A stretch of 64,000 nt of DNA. Origin: Variovorax boronicumulans. Lineage in GTDB: Bacteria > Pseudomonadota > Gammaproteobacteria > Burkholderiales > Burkholderiaceae_C. A program made the position numbers and the translations under genes. Where the stretch lies: the NCBI RefSeq assembly GCF_019352895.1, contig NZ_JAAAFX010000014.1, positions 386,790 to 450,789 on the forward strand, written 5' to 3'. The notes below the pieces were generated by a model. That model saw only the letters and a program-made list of their open reading frames with translations, searched no databases and was not told the DNA's origin. Positions 20,725 through 29,415 of this stretch are shown piece after piece (the first letter of the stretch is position 1; every line of letters begins with the position of its first letter).

Positions 20725-21915
20725 ATGGCGCCGATGACCCGCTCTTCCTCGCCCAGCATGCTGCGCCGCGTGCTGCGCAACGACCGTCGCCAGCTGGCGC
20801 TGGTCGCGGCCGGCTTCGTGCTCGTGATCGCCTTGCTCGAATCGCGCGGCCTGATCGTCTGGGCCGACCGGCTCGAGGTCGGCCCGCTGCAGCAGCAACT
20901 GGCGCGGGGCGCGCGGGCGCTCGACGGCGCGCTCACGCCACTGGGCATCGCGGCCTGGCGGCCGCGCGCGCTCGAGACCCTGGCACGCACCGGCTGGAGC
21001 GACATGCCGCAGGACGATGGCAAGGAGGCGGTGCCGGCGATGGTGCTGGCGACGCAGGTGGCCGTGCCGGTGCCTGCCGCATCAGCGCCCGTGCCGGCCC
21101 CGATGCCGCCCGCCGCGTCTGCCTCGGCCCCCGCCGTGGCCGTCGCCCCGGCGCCCGTGGCCGCTCCTCCGGCGGGCCCGGTCGAGGCCCTGCCCGTGGC
21201 CCAGGCGCTGCAAGGTGGCACCGTGCTGACCCCGCTGCCGCAGGCCACGGCCGCGCGCCCGCGCATCGTCGCGCTGGCCGGCGACTCGGTGATGGCCGTC
21301 GGCCTGAGCGCGCAGCTCCAGCGCGATCTCGCGCCGTACCGCGACAGCATCGTCACGCTCAAGGCCTACCGCTCGGCCACCGGCCTGGCCCGGCCCGAGG
21401 TGTTCGACTGGCTCAACGAGTACCCGCTGATGCTCGAGCACCGGCGGCCCGACGTGGTGATCGTCGCCATCGGTGCCAACGACGGCCAGGGCTTCGTCGA
21501 GGGCGGCAAGGTCAAGGCCTTCGGCACGCCCGAGTGGCATGCGGTCTACGCCAGGCGCATCGCCGACTATCTGGCCATGCTGGCGCGCGACGGCGCGCTG
21601 GTGCTGTGGCTGCAGCTGCCGCCGATGAAGTCGGCCAAGTTCAATGCGCGCATGGAGACCATCAACGAGATCGCGCGCGAGGCCGTGGCCCGCGAGCCGC
21701 GCGCCATCTGGTGGAACCCCATGGGCCGGATCGCCGACGCCAACGGCGAGTTCCGCGAGTTCGGGCCGCGTGCCGACGGCAAGAAGCCGGTGCGGCTGCG
21801 CGAGGCCGACGGCATCCATCTCTCCGACGAGGGTGCCGGGCTCATCACGCCGGACCTCGTGCGCTGGTTGAATCCCGCGGCGCCCCCTGCGCCGGCACCC
21901 CGCAGCGGCTCCTGA
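20725..21915 (+). CDS. Membrane-anchored SGNH hydrolase/transferase, partner of MBOAT protein
   Basis: A 396-residue protein with one N-terminal membrane anchor (about residues 22-40), an Ala/Pro/Val-rich periplasmic linker (about 110-155) and a C-terminal SGNH domain. The catalytic features are AGDS with Ser188, GAND, and D-x2-H in ADGIHLSDEG. It resembles the DUF459 and AlgJ/AlgX-like partners that receive an acyl group from an MBOAT protein and pass it to a sugar polymer. It starts two bases after that gene. The linker suggests reach across the periplasm or cell wall. Confidence 0.88.
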   Translation: MAPMTRSSSPSMLRRVLRNDRRQLALVAAGFVLVIALLESRGLIVWADRLEVGPLQQQLARGARALDGALTPLGIAAWRPRALETLARTGWSDMPQDDGKEAVPAMVLATQVAVPVPAASAPVPAPMPPAASASAPAVAVAPAPVAAPPAGPVEALPVAQALQGGTVLTPLPQATAARPRIVALAGDSVMAVGLSAQLQRDLAPYRDSIVTLKAYRSATGLARPEVFDWLNEYPLMLEHRRPDVVIVAIGANDGQGFVEGGKVKAFGTPEWHAVYARRIADYLAMLARDGALVLWLQLPPMKSAKFNARMETINEIAREAVAREPRAIWWNPMGRIADANGEFREFGPRADGKKPVRLREADGIHLSDEGAGLITPDLVRWLNPAAPPAPAPRSGS

Positions 21916-21927
21916 GGCGAAGGCGCC

Positions 21928-23025
21928 TCAGCGGCAGGGGTCTTCGAGCCGCGCCGGCTTGTAGGGCGTGCCGTCGGGCCAGCTGCCCAGCGACAGCTGC
22001 TCGGGCGTGCCGAGGCCGAACACCACCGGCTGCAGCGTGCCCAGCCGCAGGCTGTCGAGCACGCCGTCGACCACCTTCCAGTAGCCATGGAAATCCAGCT
22101 GATTGAGCGATCCCGAGCTTTCGTAGACCGGGCGGCCGATCAGCGTGGACGGGAAGTCCTGCGAGCTCAGCGCGAAGTCGTAGCGGCTGTCGGGTGCGCC
22201 CGGCGAACCGTGGCCCGCCATGACCTTGCGGCCGTTGTTCTCGTCCGAGGGCAGCACCATCATCACGCGGCGTTCGCGTGGGATGTGGCACAGCTTGGCC
22301 ATCAGCTTGCGGGCCGTGGGCAGGCCGATCGGGTCGACCTCGCCGGTCACGATCGCGATCGGCAGCGTGGGCGGCAGCAACTGGATCGGTCCGATGATGC
22401 TTTTGCCGAGCTCGCCGCGCGCCACATGGTGCGCGTCGCCCGGGCCGGTGAGCACGATGGCGTCGGGCGGCGGCAGGTTGAAGCGTTGCGGGTCGAGCGC
22501 CAGGCCCAGCGAGATCGCCGCGCCCATCGAGAAACCGTAGTAGAGCGTGCGACCGGGCTCGGGCCGCAGGCCGAAGCTCTTTTCCAGCACGTCGAGCGCG
22601 CGCCGGTTGGCCGCGCCTGCGGTTTCGGTGACGGTCTGCGGCGAGGTCTTGTCCGAGTCCTGGTAAACCGGATAGACCACCGCATGGCCGCTGCGGGCCA
22701 GGTGGTCGATCATGGCGCCGAAGTTGAGCGGGCTCATGCCCAGCCAGCCGTGGTGCAGCAGCACCACCGGCACCTGGCCCACGGGCCGCGGGCGCGCGGG
22801 CACGAACAGGTAGGCGCGCTGGGCGCCGTCGCCGATCACGCGGACGTCGACCGCGGCGTGGGTCTCGCGCGCCTTGTAGCTCTCGGGGCTGTAGGAAGAG
22901 GTCATGGCGCGCGGCGTCTGGGCATGGGCCGGGGCGAACAGCAGGAGGGTGCTCAGGCCGGCCGCGAGGGCCGGGCGCAGGGCGGGGAAAAGGCGGGACG
23001 AAGATCTGGAAGGCTGAAAAGGCAT
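21928..23025 (-). CDS. Exported alpha/beta hydrolase (esterase-like)
   Basis: A 365-residue alpha/beta hydrolase with a signal peptide ending AHAQ. It has the oxyanion segment HHGWLG and nucleophile elbow GFSMG, and likely acid/base residues in VTGEVDPIG and DFHGYWK. Substrate unknown; cutinase, feruloyl esterase or dienelactone hydrolase relatives are possible. The ATG at 23025 is chosen for the signal peptide. It is convergent with the SGNH gene (12 bases between the ends) and lies 46 bases after the stop of the next gene on the same strand. Confidence 0.8.
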   Translation of the reverse strand: MPFQPSRSSSRLFPALRPALAAGLSTLLLFAPAHAQTPRAMTSSYSPESYKARETHAAVDVRVIGDGAQRAYLFVPARPRPVGQVPVVLLHHGWLGMSPLNFGAMIDHLARSGHAVVYPVYQDSDKTSPQTVTETAGAANRRALDVLEKSFGLRPEPGRTLYYGFSMGAAISLGLALDPQRFNLPPPDAIVLTGPGDAHHVARGELGKSIIGPIQLLPPTLPIAIVTGEVDPIGLPTARKLMAKLCHIPRERRVMMVLPSDENNGRKVMAGHGSPGAPDSRYDFALSSQDFPSTLIGRPVYESSGSLNQLDFHGYWKVVDGVLDSLRLGTLQPVVFGLGTPEQLSLGSWPDGTPYKPARLEDPCR

Positions 23026-23071
23026 GCGGGGTTCCGGTGCGCGACAGCGCCGATTGTCGCGTCCGCCGCCA

Positions 23072-24277
23072 TCAGGGGGCGGCCTTGAACGGACTGCGCT
23101 CGTCCAGGTGTTCCATGTAGTTCTCGATGCCTGCGCCCTCGCGCTCGAGAAAGCGCTCGACGGCATCGGCGAAGGCCGGGTGCGCAAGCCAGTGGGCGCT
23201 GGTGGTCTTGACCGGCATCAGCGCGCGCGCCATCTTGTGCTCGCCCTGGGCGCCGCCCTCGAAGCGCTGCACACCGTGCGCGATGCACCAGGCCAGCGGC
23301 TGGTAGTAGCAGGCCTCGAAGTGCAGGCAGTCCACGCGCTCGAGCGCGCCCCAGTAGCGACCGTAGGCGGCCTGCGGCGCCTCGCTGCCATCGAGCGACA
23401 GCGCGATCAGGCTGGAAGCGATCGGCTTGCCTTCGCGCTCGGCCACGAACAGCAGCCAGGCCTCGGGCAGGGTGTCGGCCATGCGCTGGAAGAAGTCGCG
23501 CGTGAGGTAGGGCGCGTTGCCGTGCTCGCGGTAGGTGCGGGCGTAGCAGCGGTAGAAGAAGTCCCAGTCGGCGGGCGTGATCTCGCTGCCGCGCGCCGAG
23601 CGGAAGACGACGCCCGCCTCGGCAACCTTGCGGCGCTCCTGGCGGATCTTCTTGCGCTTGTCGTGGGAGAGACTGGCGAGGAAGGACTCGAAGTCGGCGT
23701 AGCCGCTGGATGGTTCTGCAGCCTCGGTGCCGAGCGCGGGCGCAATGTTCTTCCAGTGGAACTGCACCGTGTTGCGCGTCATCAAGCCCGCTTCGGTGCA
23801 GGCGGCGATGTCCTCGTCGGCCCCGAACAGCAGGTGCAGCGAGGACAGCTCCGCCTGCTTGCAGAACTGAAGCAGGCCCTGCACCAGCAGTGCACGGCTC
23901 GCGGCGTCGCGCGCCAGCAGGCGGGCGCCGGGCACGGGCGTGAAGGGCACCGCCACCACGGCCTTGGGGTAGTAGGCCAGGCCGTGCTGCTCATAGGCGT
24001 TGGCCCAGGCCCAGTCGAACACGTACTCGCCGTAGGAATGGTCCTTGACGTACAGCGGGCAGGCGGCCAGCAGCTTCTTGCCGCGCCACAGGGTGGCGAA
24101 CTGCGCGGTCCAGCCGCTCTCGGGCGTGGCGCTGCCGCTGCGGTGCAGGGCGTCGAGGTACTCGTGCCGCATGAAGGGGCTGGGCGCGGACTGGGCGGCC
24201 AGCAGCTCGTTCCAGGCCGTGGCGTCGATGTCGGAGGGGGCGCCGTGGAGGCGCAGCACGGGATCGGCCATGCTCAT
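23072..24277 (-). CDS. FemAB/GNAT-type acyltransferase-like protein (COG3146 family)
   Basis: A 401-residue cytosolic protein of the family often named peptidoglycan biosynthesis/recognition or FemAB-like, with a GNAT fold in the C-terminal half. Recognisable blocks are PFMRHEYLDAL near the N-terminus, SHDKRKKIRQERRKV in the middle, and HFEACYYQPLAWCIAHG and FEGGAQGEHKMARAL near the end. The biochemical role is not established. The start overlaps the stop of the DMT transporter gene (ATGA), so the two are translationally coupled, which hints that the transporter handles a substrate or product of this enzyme. Confidence 0.85.
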   Translation of the reverse strand: MSMADPVLRLHGAPSDIDATAWNELLAAQSAPSPFMRHEYLDALHRSGSATPESGWTAQFATLWRGKKLLAACPLYVKDHSYGEYVFDWAWANAYEQHGLAYYPKAVVAVPFTPVPGARLLARDAASRALLVQGLLQFCKQAELSSLHLLFGADEDIAACTEAGLMTRNTVQFHWKNIAPALGTEAAEPSSGYADFESFLASLSHDKRKKIRQERRKVAEAGVVFRSARGSEITPADWDFFYRCYARTYREHGNAPYLTRDFFQRMADTLPEAWLLFVAEREGKPIASSLIALSLDGSEAPQAAYGRYWGALERVDCLHFEACYYQPLAWCIAHGVQRFEGGAQGEHKMARALMPVKTTSAHWLAHPAFADAVERFLEREGAGIENYMEHLDERSPFKAAP

Positions 24278-25221
24278 GCCTTGGCCGGCCGGCGCGCGCC
24301 GAGATGTTCGGCCACGTAGATGCCGCCCAGCACCAGCGCCAGCGCGGCCGCGTGGTAGAGCCACAGCGGTTCGCCCAGCACCAGCACCGCGAGCAAGGGG
24401 CCGAAGATCGGCACCAGGTTCATGAACATGCCGGCGCGCGCGGGGCCGATCAGGCTCACGGCCTGGATGAAGGTCAGCTGCGAGACGAAGGAGGGCAGCA
24501 GGCCGATGAACAGGATCAACAGCAGGCCCTTGCCCGTCGGCAGGTAGGACTGGCCCATGGCGATCTCCACTGCCACCAGCGGCAGCGACACCAGCGCGGC
24601 GACCGCAGCCGTGGCCGCGAAGAAGACGATGGCCGGCACCGGCGGACGGCGGCGCAGGCCCAGCGCATAGCCCGCGTAGAACAGGCAGGCGATGATCATC
24701 CAGACGTCGCCGATGTTGAACTGCAGGCCGGTCAGCACGGCCAGCTGTCCCTGCGAGGCGACCACGGCGATGCCGGCGATGGTCATGGCCACGCCCACCA
24801 GCTGCAGGGCCGTGATGCGCGTGCGGTAGAAGAAGAAGCTGCCGATCAGCACCAGCATCGGCATCGTGCCCTGGATGATCGCGATGTTGATGGCGGTCGT
24901 GTGGTACGCCGCCGCGTAGAACAGCGCATTGAAGGCGGTGAAGCCCATCGTGCCCATCAGGGCCACGTAGCGCCACGAAGGCAGCAGCGTGCGCCAGTGC
25001 GTGGCGATCTGGCCGCGCGAAGTCAGCACCAGAGCGGTGCAGCAGATGCCCCAGCGCAGGAAGGTCAGCAGCATCGGCGGCACCTCGCCGACCGCCAGCC
25101 GTGCGGCCACCGCGTTGGCGCCCCAGATCAGCATGGTGAGCACGAGCAGCACATAGGCCTGCCCGTTGAACCATTCGAAGAAGGTGGCGAAGAAAGTCGG
25201 ACGAGGGGAGCTGGCGCGCAT
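24274..25221 (-). CDS. EamA/DMT-superfamily transporter
   Basis: A 315-residue inner-membrane protein with ten predicted helices in two EamA repeats, typical of drug/metabolite exporters (RhaT/YdcZ-like). The repeat starts are WGANAVAARLAVGEVPP and LIGPARAGMFMNLVPIFG. ATG 25221 gives a short N-terminal tail before helix 1 and normal family length. It is the upstream gene of a coupled pair with the FemAB-like protein and diverges from the P-II gene. Substrate unknown. Confidence 0.9.
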   Translation of the reverse strand: MRASSPRPTFFATFFEWFNGQAYVLLVLTMLIWGANAVAARLAVGEVPPMLLTFLRWGICCTALVLTSRGQIATHWRTLLPSWRYVALMGTMGFTAFNALFYAAAYHTTAINIAIIQGTMPMLVLIGSFFFYRTRITALQLVGVAMTIAGIAVVASQGQLAVLTGLQFNIGDVWMIIACLFYAGYALGLRRRPPVPAIVFFAATAAVAALVSLPLVAVEIAMGQSYLPTGKGLLLILFIGLLPSFVSQLTFIQAVSLIGPARAGMFMNLVPIFGPLLAVLVLGEPLWLYHAAALALVLGGIYVAEHLGARRPAKA

Positions 25222-25292
25222 CGGCGGGGAGCCTAACAGCCCGCGGACGCCCCTGCTGTCGCGGGGACTCGTGCACGCGCGTGAAGGGCCGA

Positions 25293-25301
25293 TGACATAA
25301 T
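25293..25301 (+). promoter_or_regulatory. Extended -10 promoter of the P-II gene
   Basis: TGACATAAT is an extended -10 (TG, one base, CATAAT) about 57 bases before the P-II start codon, in the divergent region shared with the DMT transporter gene. No convincing -35 is seen 17 bases upstream, which is usual for extended -10 promoters. Confidence 0.4.
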
Positions 25302-25357
25302 CGTCTGGCGCCTTTTCACTTCGAAGAGGCAAAAGACACCGCAGGATGCCCCGCCCC

Positions 25358-25696
25358 ATGAAACTCATCACCGTCATCGTCAAACCCTTCAAGCTCGACG
25401 ACGTGCGCGAGGCGTTGGCCGAGGTCGGCGTCACGGGGCTCACCGTGACCGAGGTCAAGGGCTTCGGCCGCCAGAAGGGCCACACCGAGCTCTACCGCGG
25501 CGCCGAGTACGTGGTCGACTTCCTGCCCAAGATGAAGATCGAGGTCGTGGCCAACGAGGCCGACGTCGACCGCTGCGTCGAGGCCATCATCGGCGCCGCG
25601 CGCACCGGCAAGATCGGCGACGGCAAGATCTTCGTGACCGAGGTCGAGCGCGTGGTGCGCATCCGTACGGGCGAAGAGGGCGAAGCGGCGGTCTGA
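25358..25696 (+). CDS. glnK: Nitrogen regulatory protein P-II (GlnK/GlnB)
   Basis: A trimeric signalling protein that senses 2-oxoglutarate, ATP/ADP and, through uridylylation, glutamine, and controls glutamine synthetase, NtrB or AmtB. The 112-residue protein has the P-II length, the T-loop YRGAEY with the uridylylated Tyr51, and GKIGDGKIF. ATG 25358 is the family start; an ATG four codons earlier is unlikely. The sequence is closest to the GlnK branch, but neither amtB nor glnA is adjacent, so it is an orphan copy and the glnB name is equally possible. Confidence 0.93.
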   Translation: MKLITVIVKPFKLDDVREALAEVGVTGLTVTEVKGFGRQKGHTELYRGAEYVVDFLPKMKIEVVANEADVDRCVEAIIGAARTGKIGDGKIFVTEVERVVRIRTGEEGEAAV

Positions 25697-25718
25697 CCGC
25701 TTCTTCCACCGCGCTGCG

Positions 25719-26309
25719 CTAGACGATTTCCGCCAGCTTGTCGCCGCTTGGCCGGCTGCGCGCTTCGGTGACCAGCGCTTCGAGCAGGGCCTCGGCATCG
25801 GGCCCGCTGCGCACCAGGTCCATCTGCCACTCGCCCATGAAGCCCTCGCGCACGCAGTTGCCGAGGAAGCCCAGCAGCTGCTCGTAGTAGCCCGCGGTGT
25901 TCAGGATGCCCACCGGCTTGTCGTGGTAGCCGAGCTGGCGCCAGGTCCAGATCTCGAACAGCTCCTCGAAGGTGCCGATGCCGCCGGGCAGCGCGATGAA
26001 GGCATCGGCGCGCTCGCCCATCAGGGCCTTGCGCTCGTGCATGGTGTCGACGATGTGCAGCTCGTCGCACAGGCGGTTGGCCAGTTCCTTGTCGACCAGG
26101 GCCTTCGGGATGATGCCGACCACGCGGCCACCGGCGGCGCGCGTGGCCTCGGCCACCGTGCCCATCAGGCCGGTGCGGCCGCCGCCGTAGACCAACTGGC
26201 CGCCACGCTCACCGATCCAGCGGCCGACGGCTTCGGCCACCGCGGTGAACTCGGGGCGCTCGCCGGGACGCGAGCCGCAATAGACGCAAATCGAAAAAGA
26301 GGGGGTCAT
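25719..26309 (-). CDS. LOG-family nucleoside-5'-monophosphate phosphoribohydrolase
   Basis: A 196-residue Rossmann-type protein often misnamed lysine decarboxylase. It has the LOG signature LPGGIGTFEELFE, the PGE-type loop GSRPGERPEF and the conserved ALMGERADAF. LOG enzymes release free cytokinins from riboside monophosphates in plants and plant-associated microbes; in most bacteria they act as general nucleotide phosphoribohydrolases. Monocistronic and convergent with the P-II gene, 22 bases away. Cytokinin production in this organism is not shown. Confidence 0.9.
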   Translation of the reverse strand: MTPSFSICVYCGSRPGERPEFTAVAEAVGRWIGERGGQLVYGGGRTGLMGTVAEATRAAGGRVVGIIPKALVDKELANRLCDELHIVDTMHERKALMGERADAFIALPGGIGTFEELFEIWTWRQLGYHDKPVGILNTAGYYEQLLGFLGNCVREGFMGEWQMDLVRSGPDAEALLEALVTEARSRPSGDKLAEIV

Positions 26310-26351
26310 GTGTCGATCATGCCGTGAGCGTGTGACGGCCCCGGCACGGAG

Positions 26352-26744
26352 CTAAACGAAAAAACGTTGCCAGAGCGCGGCCAGCCAGACGCCGCCGCAC
26401 AGCAGGATCGAGAGCAGCACTGCGGCGCTGCCCATGTCCTTGGCGTCCTTGGAGAAACTGTGCCACTCGGGGCCGATGCGGTCGATCGCGGCCTCGATGC
26501 CGCTGTTGAGCAGCTCGACGACCAGCACCAGCACCACGGTGGCGATCAGCAGGGCGGATTCGACCCAGCTGCGGCCGACCCAGAAGGCGGCCGGCAGCAT
26601 CACGACGGCGCACACCACCTCCTGGCGGAAGGCCGGCTCGCGCCAGCCGGCGCGGTAGCCGTCGATGGAGATCAGCGCCGCATGCCAGACACGGCGCAGG
26701 CCGGTGCGCGACTTCTGCGGGTTGACCGGTGCCGAATCGCTCAT
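26352..26744 (-). CDS. dgkA: Diacylglycerol kinase DgkA
   Basis: Recycles diacylglycerol to phosphatidic acid in the inner membrane. The 130-residue protein has three membrane helices and the signature VELLNSGIEAAIDRIG followed by FSKDAKDMGSAAV, which carries the catalytic Glu and metal-binding residues. Its start overlaps the stop of the RDD gene by ATGA, so it belongs to the same transcription unit, which continues upstream to the ECF sigma factor genes. Length and motifs are typical. Confidence 0.93.
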   Translation of the reverse strand: MSDSAPVNPQKSRTGLRRVWHAALISIDGYRAGWREPAFRQEVVCAVVMLPAAFWVGRSWVESALLIATVVLVLVVELLNSGIEAAIDRIGPEWHSFSKDAKDMGSAAVLLSILLCGGVWLAALWQRFFV

Positions 26745-27298
26745 ATGCGGCTCATGGGCTTGGAGCTGATCAGCCGCGTGCCGGCCCAGGCGTCGTGCCA
26801 GAACTGCCGTTGCGGATGGAAGCGCGCCAGCAGCGCCCAGACGATGACCCAGCCGCCGACCAGCAGCGCCGATTCGCCACCCGAGAGCTTGAAGGGCGCG
26901 ATGGCTGCCAGCGGGGGCAGGAACCAGACCCAGCTCAGCAGGTAGCGCAGCAGCGCGCGGGCCTGCGAGATGGCACGGCCCTGGCGGTCGACCACGCGGA
27001 TGTTCCAGGTCTTCATGGCCAAAGTCTGGCCGCGGGCCCAGAACCAGCCGAAGTAGACGCCGAAGATCACGAACAGGAAGGCCTGCAGCAGCGAGCGGCG
27101 CGAGTCCATCGCGTCGCGCATCTGGCCCAGCGTGCTGAACAGCCAGGCCGAGACGAAGACCACCGCGAACATCAGCATGCCCTCGTAGAGCCAGCAGGCC
27201 ATGCGACGCCAGAGGCCGGGGGTCACCATCGTGGGGCGCGGGGGGGCGCTGACGGGCTCGCCGGCGGCGCCGGCGACGTCAGGAAAACTCGAAGTCAT
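26741..27298 (-). CDS. RDD-family membrane protein
   Basis: A 185-residue inner-membrane protein of the RDD family, with four hydrophobic segments and the conserved Arg/Asp pattern (PGLWRRMACWLYEG near helix 1, KTWNIRVVD in the middle, HDAWAGTRLI at the end). RDD proteins have been linked to Na+/Li+/H+ transport, but the role here is unknown. ATG 27298 is preferred; an upstream TTG at 27304 is possible. It is followed by dgkA with a 4-base overlap and preceded by the DUF3106 gene. Confidence 0.85.
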   Translation of the reverse strand: MTSSFPDVAGAAGEPVSAPPRPTMVTPGLWRRMACWLYEGMLMFAVVFVSAWLFSTLGQMRDAMDSRRSLLQAFLFVIFGVYFGWFWARGQTLAMKTWNIRVVDRQGRAISQARALLRYLLSWVWFLPPLAAIAPFKLSGGESALLVGGWVIVWALLARFHPQRQFWHDAWAGTRLISSKPMSRI

Positions 27299-27311
27299 CG
27301 ACAAAAAAGGA

Positions 27312-28109
27312 TCAGGGCGCGGACGAAGGCTGCTCTGTCATGCGCGCCGGCGGCACGGGAGCCGGGGCCGGAGCGGGCGCGAGTACCGGCGCAGGCGCCG
27401 GTGCCGGTGTTTCGACCGCCACGGAAGGTGGCGCGATCATAGGCTGCGCCGGCCGCTCGGCCGCCGAAGGGGCGGGCGGCGGTGGGGGTGTCAGTTCGAT
27501 CCGGGCCGTGTGCTGGCCCTTGGTGCCGCCCGAGAGCACGGGCGCCAGCTTCTGGGCCGGCACCGGGCGAATGGTGGCGGCCGCGCCGGGAGGGCGGGGG
27601 GCGGCGCGTTCCGCCAGTTGACGCCTGGCTTCGGGTGTCAGCGCCTGGTAGGCCTCCCATTTGGCCTTGCGTTCGTCGGCGGGCACCTGCTTGACTTCGG
27701 CGAAGTTGAAGCGGGCCTGGGCGCGCTGCTGCGGGCTCAGGGCGGCCCACTCGGTCATGCGGCTGTGCAAGGTCGTCTTGTCGGCCGGCGACAGTTGGGC
27801 GTAGTTGCGCGAGAAAGCGAGCCATTTGCGCTTGTGGGCCTCGTTGAGGCTGTCCCAATGCGCGGCCAGTGGCAGCAGCGCCTGCTGCTGCTTGGCGCCG
27901 AGATCACGCCACAGGGGCTTCGACGGCGGCTTGGTGGCCGAGGGGGACGAGGCGGTCGCTGCGACGGACGGGCCTTGGGCACAGGCGAGCGCTGCCCAGC
28001 CGCCCATGGCCAGCACCAGCGCCGCACCCACGCACAGCACCGCACCCGGGCGTGACGCGGCGAGCGGCTTGGACGGGACGTGCGGACGGGAGGCAGGGTG
28101 AAGCGGCAT
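27312..28109 (-). CDS. DUF3106 family protein, exported and proline-rich
   Basis: A 265-residue protein with an N-terminal signal or anchor (about residues 20-45), a central DUF3106 domain (about 65-170) made of short helical repeats such as LSPQQRAQARFNFAEVK and KAKWEAYQALTPEARRQ, and a long Ala/Pro-rich tail (about 170-265). The function of DUF3106 is unknown; in this family it typically travels with an ECF sigma factor and DUF3619, as here. The domain resembles zinc-resistance/CpxP-type LTxxQ helices, so envelope stress sensing is a reasonable guess. Confidence 0.85.
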   Translation of the reverse strand: MPLHPASRPHVPSKPLAASRPGAVLCVGAALVLAMGGWAALACAQGPSVAATASSPSATKPPSKPLWRDLGAKQQQALLPLAAHWDSLNEAHKRKWLAFSRNYAQLSPADKTTLHSRMTEWAALSPQQRAQARFNFAEVKQVPADERKAKWEAYQALTPEARRQLAERAAPRPPGAAATIRPVPAQKLAPVLSGGTKGQHTARIELTPPPPPAPSAAERPAQPMIAPPSVAVETPAPAPAPVLAPAPAPAPVPPARMTEQPSSAP

Positions 28110-28142
28110 GCGGAGAGAAATGGCGTTCGAGGCGAACAGGTG

Positions 28143-28565
28143 TCACTGCGGCTGGGCAGCTTCGGATTTGAGGAATTGCGCAAACCCCGGGTCGGTGTAG
28201 GCGGCAGGGGGGAGGGCGTCGGTCAGCAGGGCCGAATCGAGCTCGGCCAGTTCGCTGGTGCGCTGATCCTCCTGCCAGACGCTGATGCTGATCAGGCCGG
28301 CCACCAGCGCCACCAGCGGCACGACGGCGCCCAGGCGCGTCCACCAGATGCTGCCGAGCGTGGCCGTGCCGCCGCCGGAAGCCACCACCACGGGGGCGGC
28401 GCGTGCCGGCAGCTTGCGCCGGGCCAGCGCCTGGGCGCGGGCGACGCGCAGGCGTTCGCCGATGTCGTGAGGCAACGCGTCCGTCCCAGCGGACAGACGG
28501 GCCGCGACGCGGCGGCCGAATTGCGCCTCCGGGGTCTGGCCGGGGGCTGGATGCGAGGTGTTCAT
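28143..28565 (-). CDS. DUF3619 family protein, putative anti-sigma factor
   Basis: A 140-residue protein with a cytosolic N-terminal helix-rich region, one membrane segment (about residues 73-95, TRLGAVVPLVALVAGLISIS) and a short periplasmic tail. DUF3619 has no assigned function. The start overlaps the ECF sigma factor stop by ATGA, and the topology (cytosolic arm, single membrane span, periplasmic tail) is that of membrane-bound anti-sigma factors. I therefore infer that it controls the sigma factor. No zinc-binding HxxxCxxC motif is present. Confidence 0.85.
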   Translation of the reverse strand: MNTSHPAPGQTPEAQFGRRVAARLSAGTDALPHDIGERLRVARAQALARRKLPARAAPVVVASGGGTATLGSIWWTRLGAVVPLVALVAGLISISVWQEDQRTSELAELDSALLTDALPPAAYTDPGFAQFLKSEAAQPQ

Positions 28566-29128
28566 AGCGATATTCCCTTGGCCTTGAGCGCTTTGCTCAA
28601 CGCATGGACGGCGCGCGAGCAGTGGGTTTTGACGCTGCCTTCGGAGCAGCCCATGGCTGCAGCCGTTTCAGCCACGTCCATTTCCTCCCAATAACGCATC
28701 AGGAAAGCCTCGCGTTGACGGCCGGGCAAAGCCGCGATCTGTTCTTCGATTTCATGGAACACCTGCGCGCGCTCGGTGCTGGTCTCTGCGCTCTCCGTCT
28801 CCCTTGAGTCGGTCGGGGAGACGAAGTTCTCCAGCAGGTCGAAATCCCCGGTGTCGTCGGGCGTTTCGAAGTCGCTGAGATTGGAGAACAGCGCCCGGCG
28901 TGTCTTCTGGCGGCGAAACCAGTCGAGCGTGCAGTTCGACAGGATGCGCTGGAACAGCATCGGCAGCTCGGTGACGGGCTTGTCGCCATAGTGCTCCGCC
29001 AGCTTCATCATGCTGTCCTGCACGATGTCGAGCGCCGCTTCCTCGTCCCGCACGTGGTAGATCGAGCGTTTGAAGGCTCGGCGTTCCACGCTTTTCAGAA
29101 AATCTGAGAGTTCTTGTTCGGTGGCCAA
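28562..29128 (-). CDS. ECF-type RNA polymerase sigma factor
   Basis: A 188-residue group IV sigma factor. Region 2 spans roughly residues 10-75 (DEEAALDIVQDSMMKLAEHYG; LDWFRRQKTRR at 2.4/3), and region 4 spans about 125-180 (LPGRQREAFLMRYWEEM and the helix-turn-helix AETAAAMGCSEGSVKTHCSRA). The start is a TTG at 29128 with no clear ribosome site; no in-frame ATG lies close by. It leads an operon with DUF3619, DUF3106, RDD and dgkA genes and diverges from ilvI. Target promoters unknown. Confidence 0.9.
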   Translation of the reverse strand: MATEQELSDFLKSVERRAFKRSIYHVRDEEAALDIVQDSMMKLAEHYGDKPVTELPMLFQRILSNCTLDWFRRQKTRRALFSNLSDFETPDDTGDFDLLENFVSPTDSRETESAETSTERAQVFHEIEEQIAALPGRQREAFLMRYWEEMDVAETAAAMGCSEGSVKTHCSRAVHALSKALKAKGISL

Positions 29129-29256
29129 CGGAAGAGGGCGCGTTTCGGCGCCGTGTGGGGGGTCGCGTTTGCCGCGGAAGCGGCGTGTTCTTGTCGACGT
29201 CGATTATCGCATCGAGCGCGCCGCAGGGCCCTGTCGGCGCCGCAGCGGCCCTTCGG

Positions 29257-29265
29257 TGTCATAAT
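29257..29265 (+). promoter_or_regulatory. Extended -10 promoter upstream of ilvI
   Basis: TGTCATAAT (TG, one base, CATAAT) is an extended -10 about 150 bases before the acetolactate synthase start. It closely resembles the element before the P-II gene. The interval 29266-29415 would be a long leader; I see no clear leader peptide in it, only a weak hairpin (GTTTTTCG pairing with CGAAAAC) near the ribosome site AAAGG. Confidence 0.4.
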
Positions 29266-29415
29266 GCGCGCTGCAATTCAAAGGCAAACGGGTCACGGTC
29301 CGGCGGAACATCAGTCCGCTCATGGCTTTGGCCTCAAGTCCTGGCGCGACCTCACAAGGGTTGGCAAGGGGCACCCAAGGTTTTTCGTTCCCGAAAACTC
29401 GAAAGGTTCATCATC

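Noticed and set aside
29266..29415. Attenuator leader before ilvI
   Set aside because: No short frame rich in Ile, Val or Leu codons with a following terminator could be found, unlike the leuA leader.
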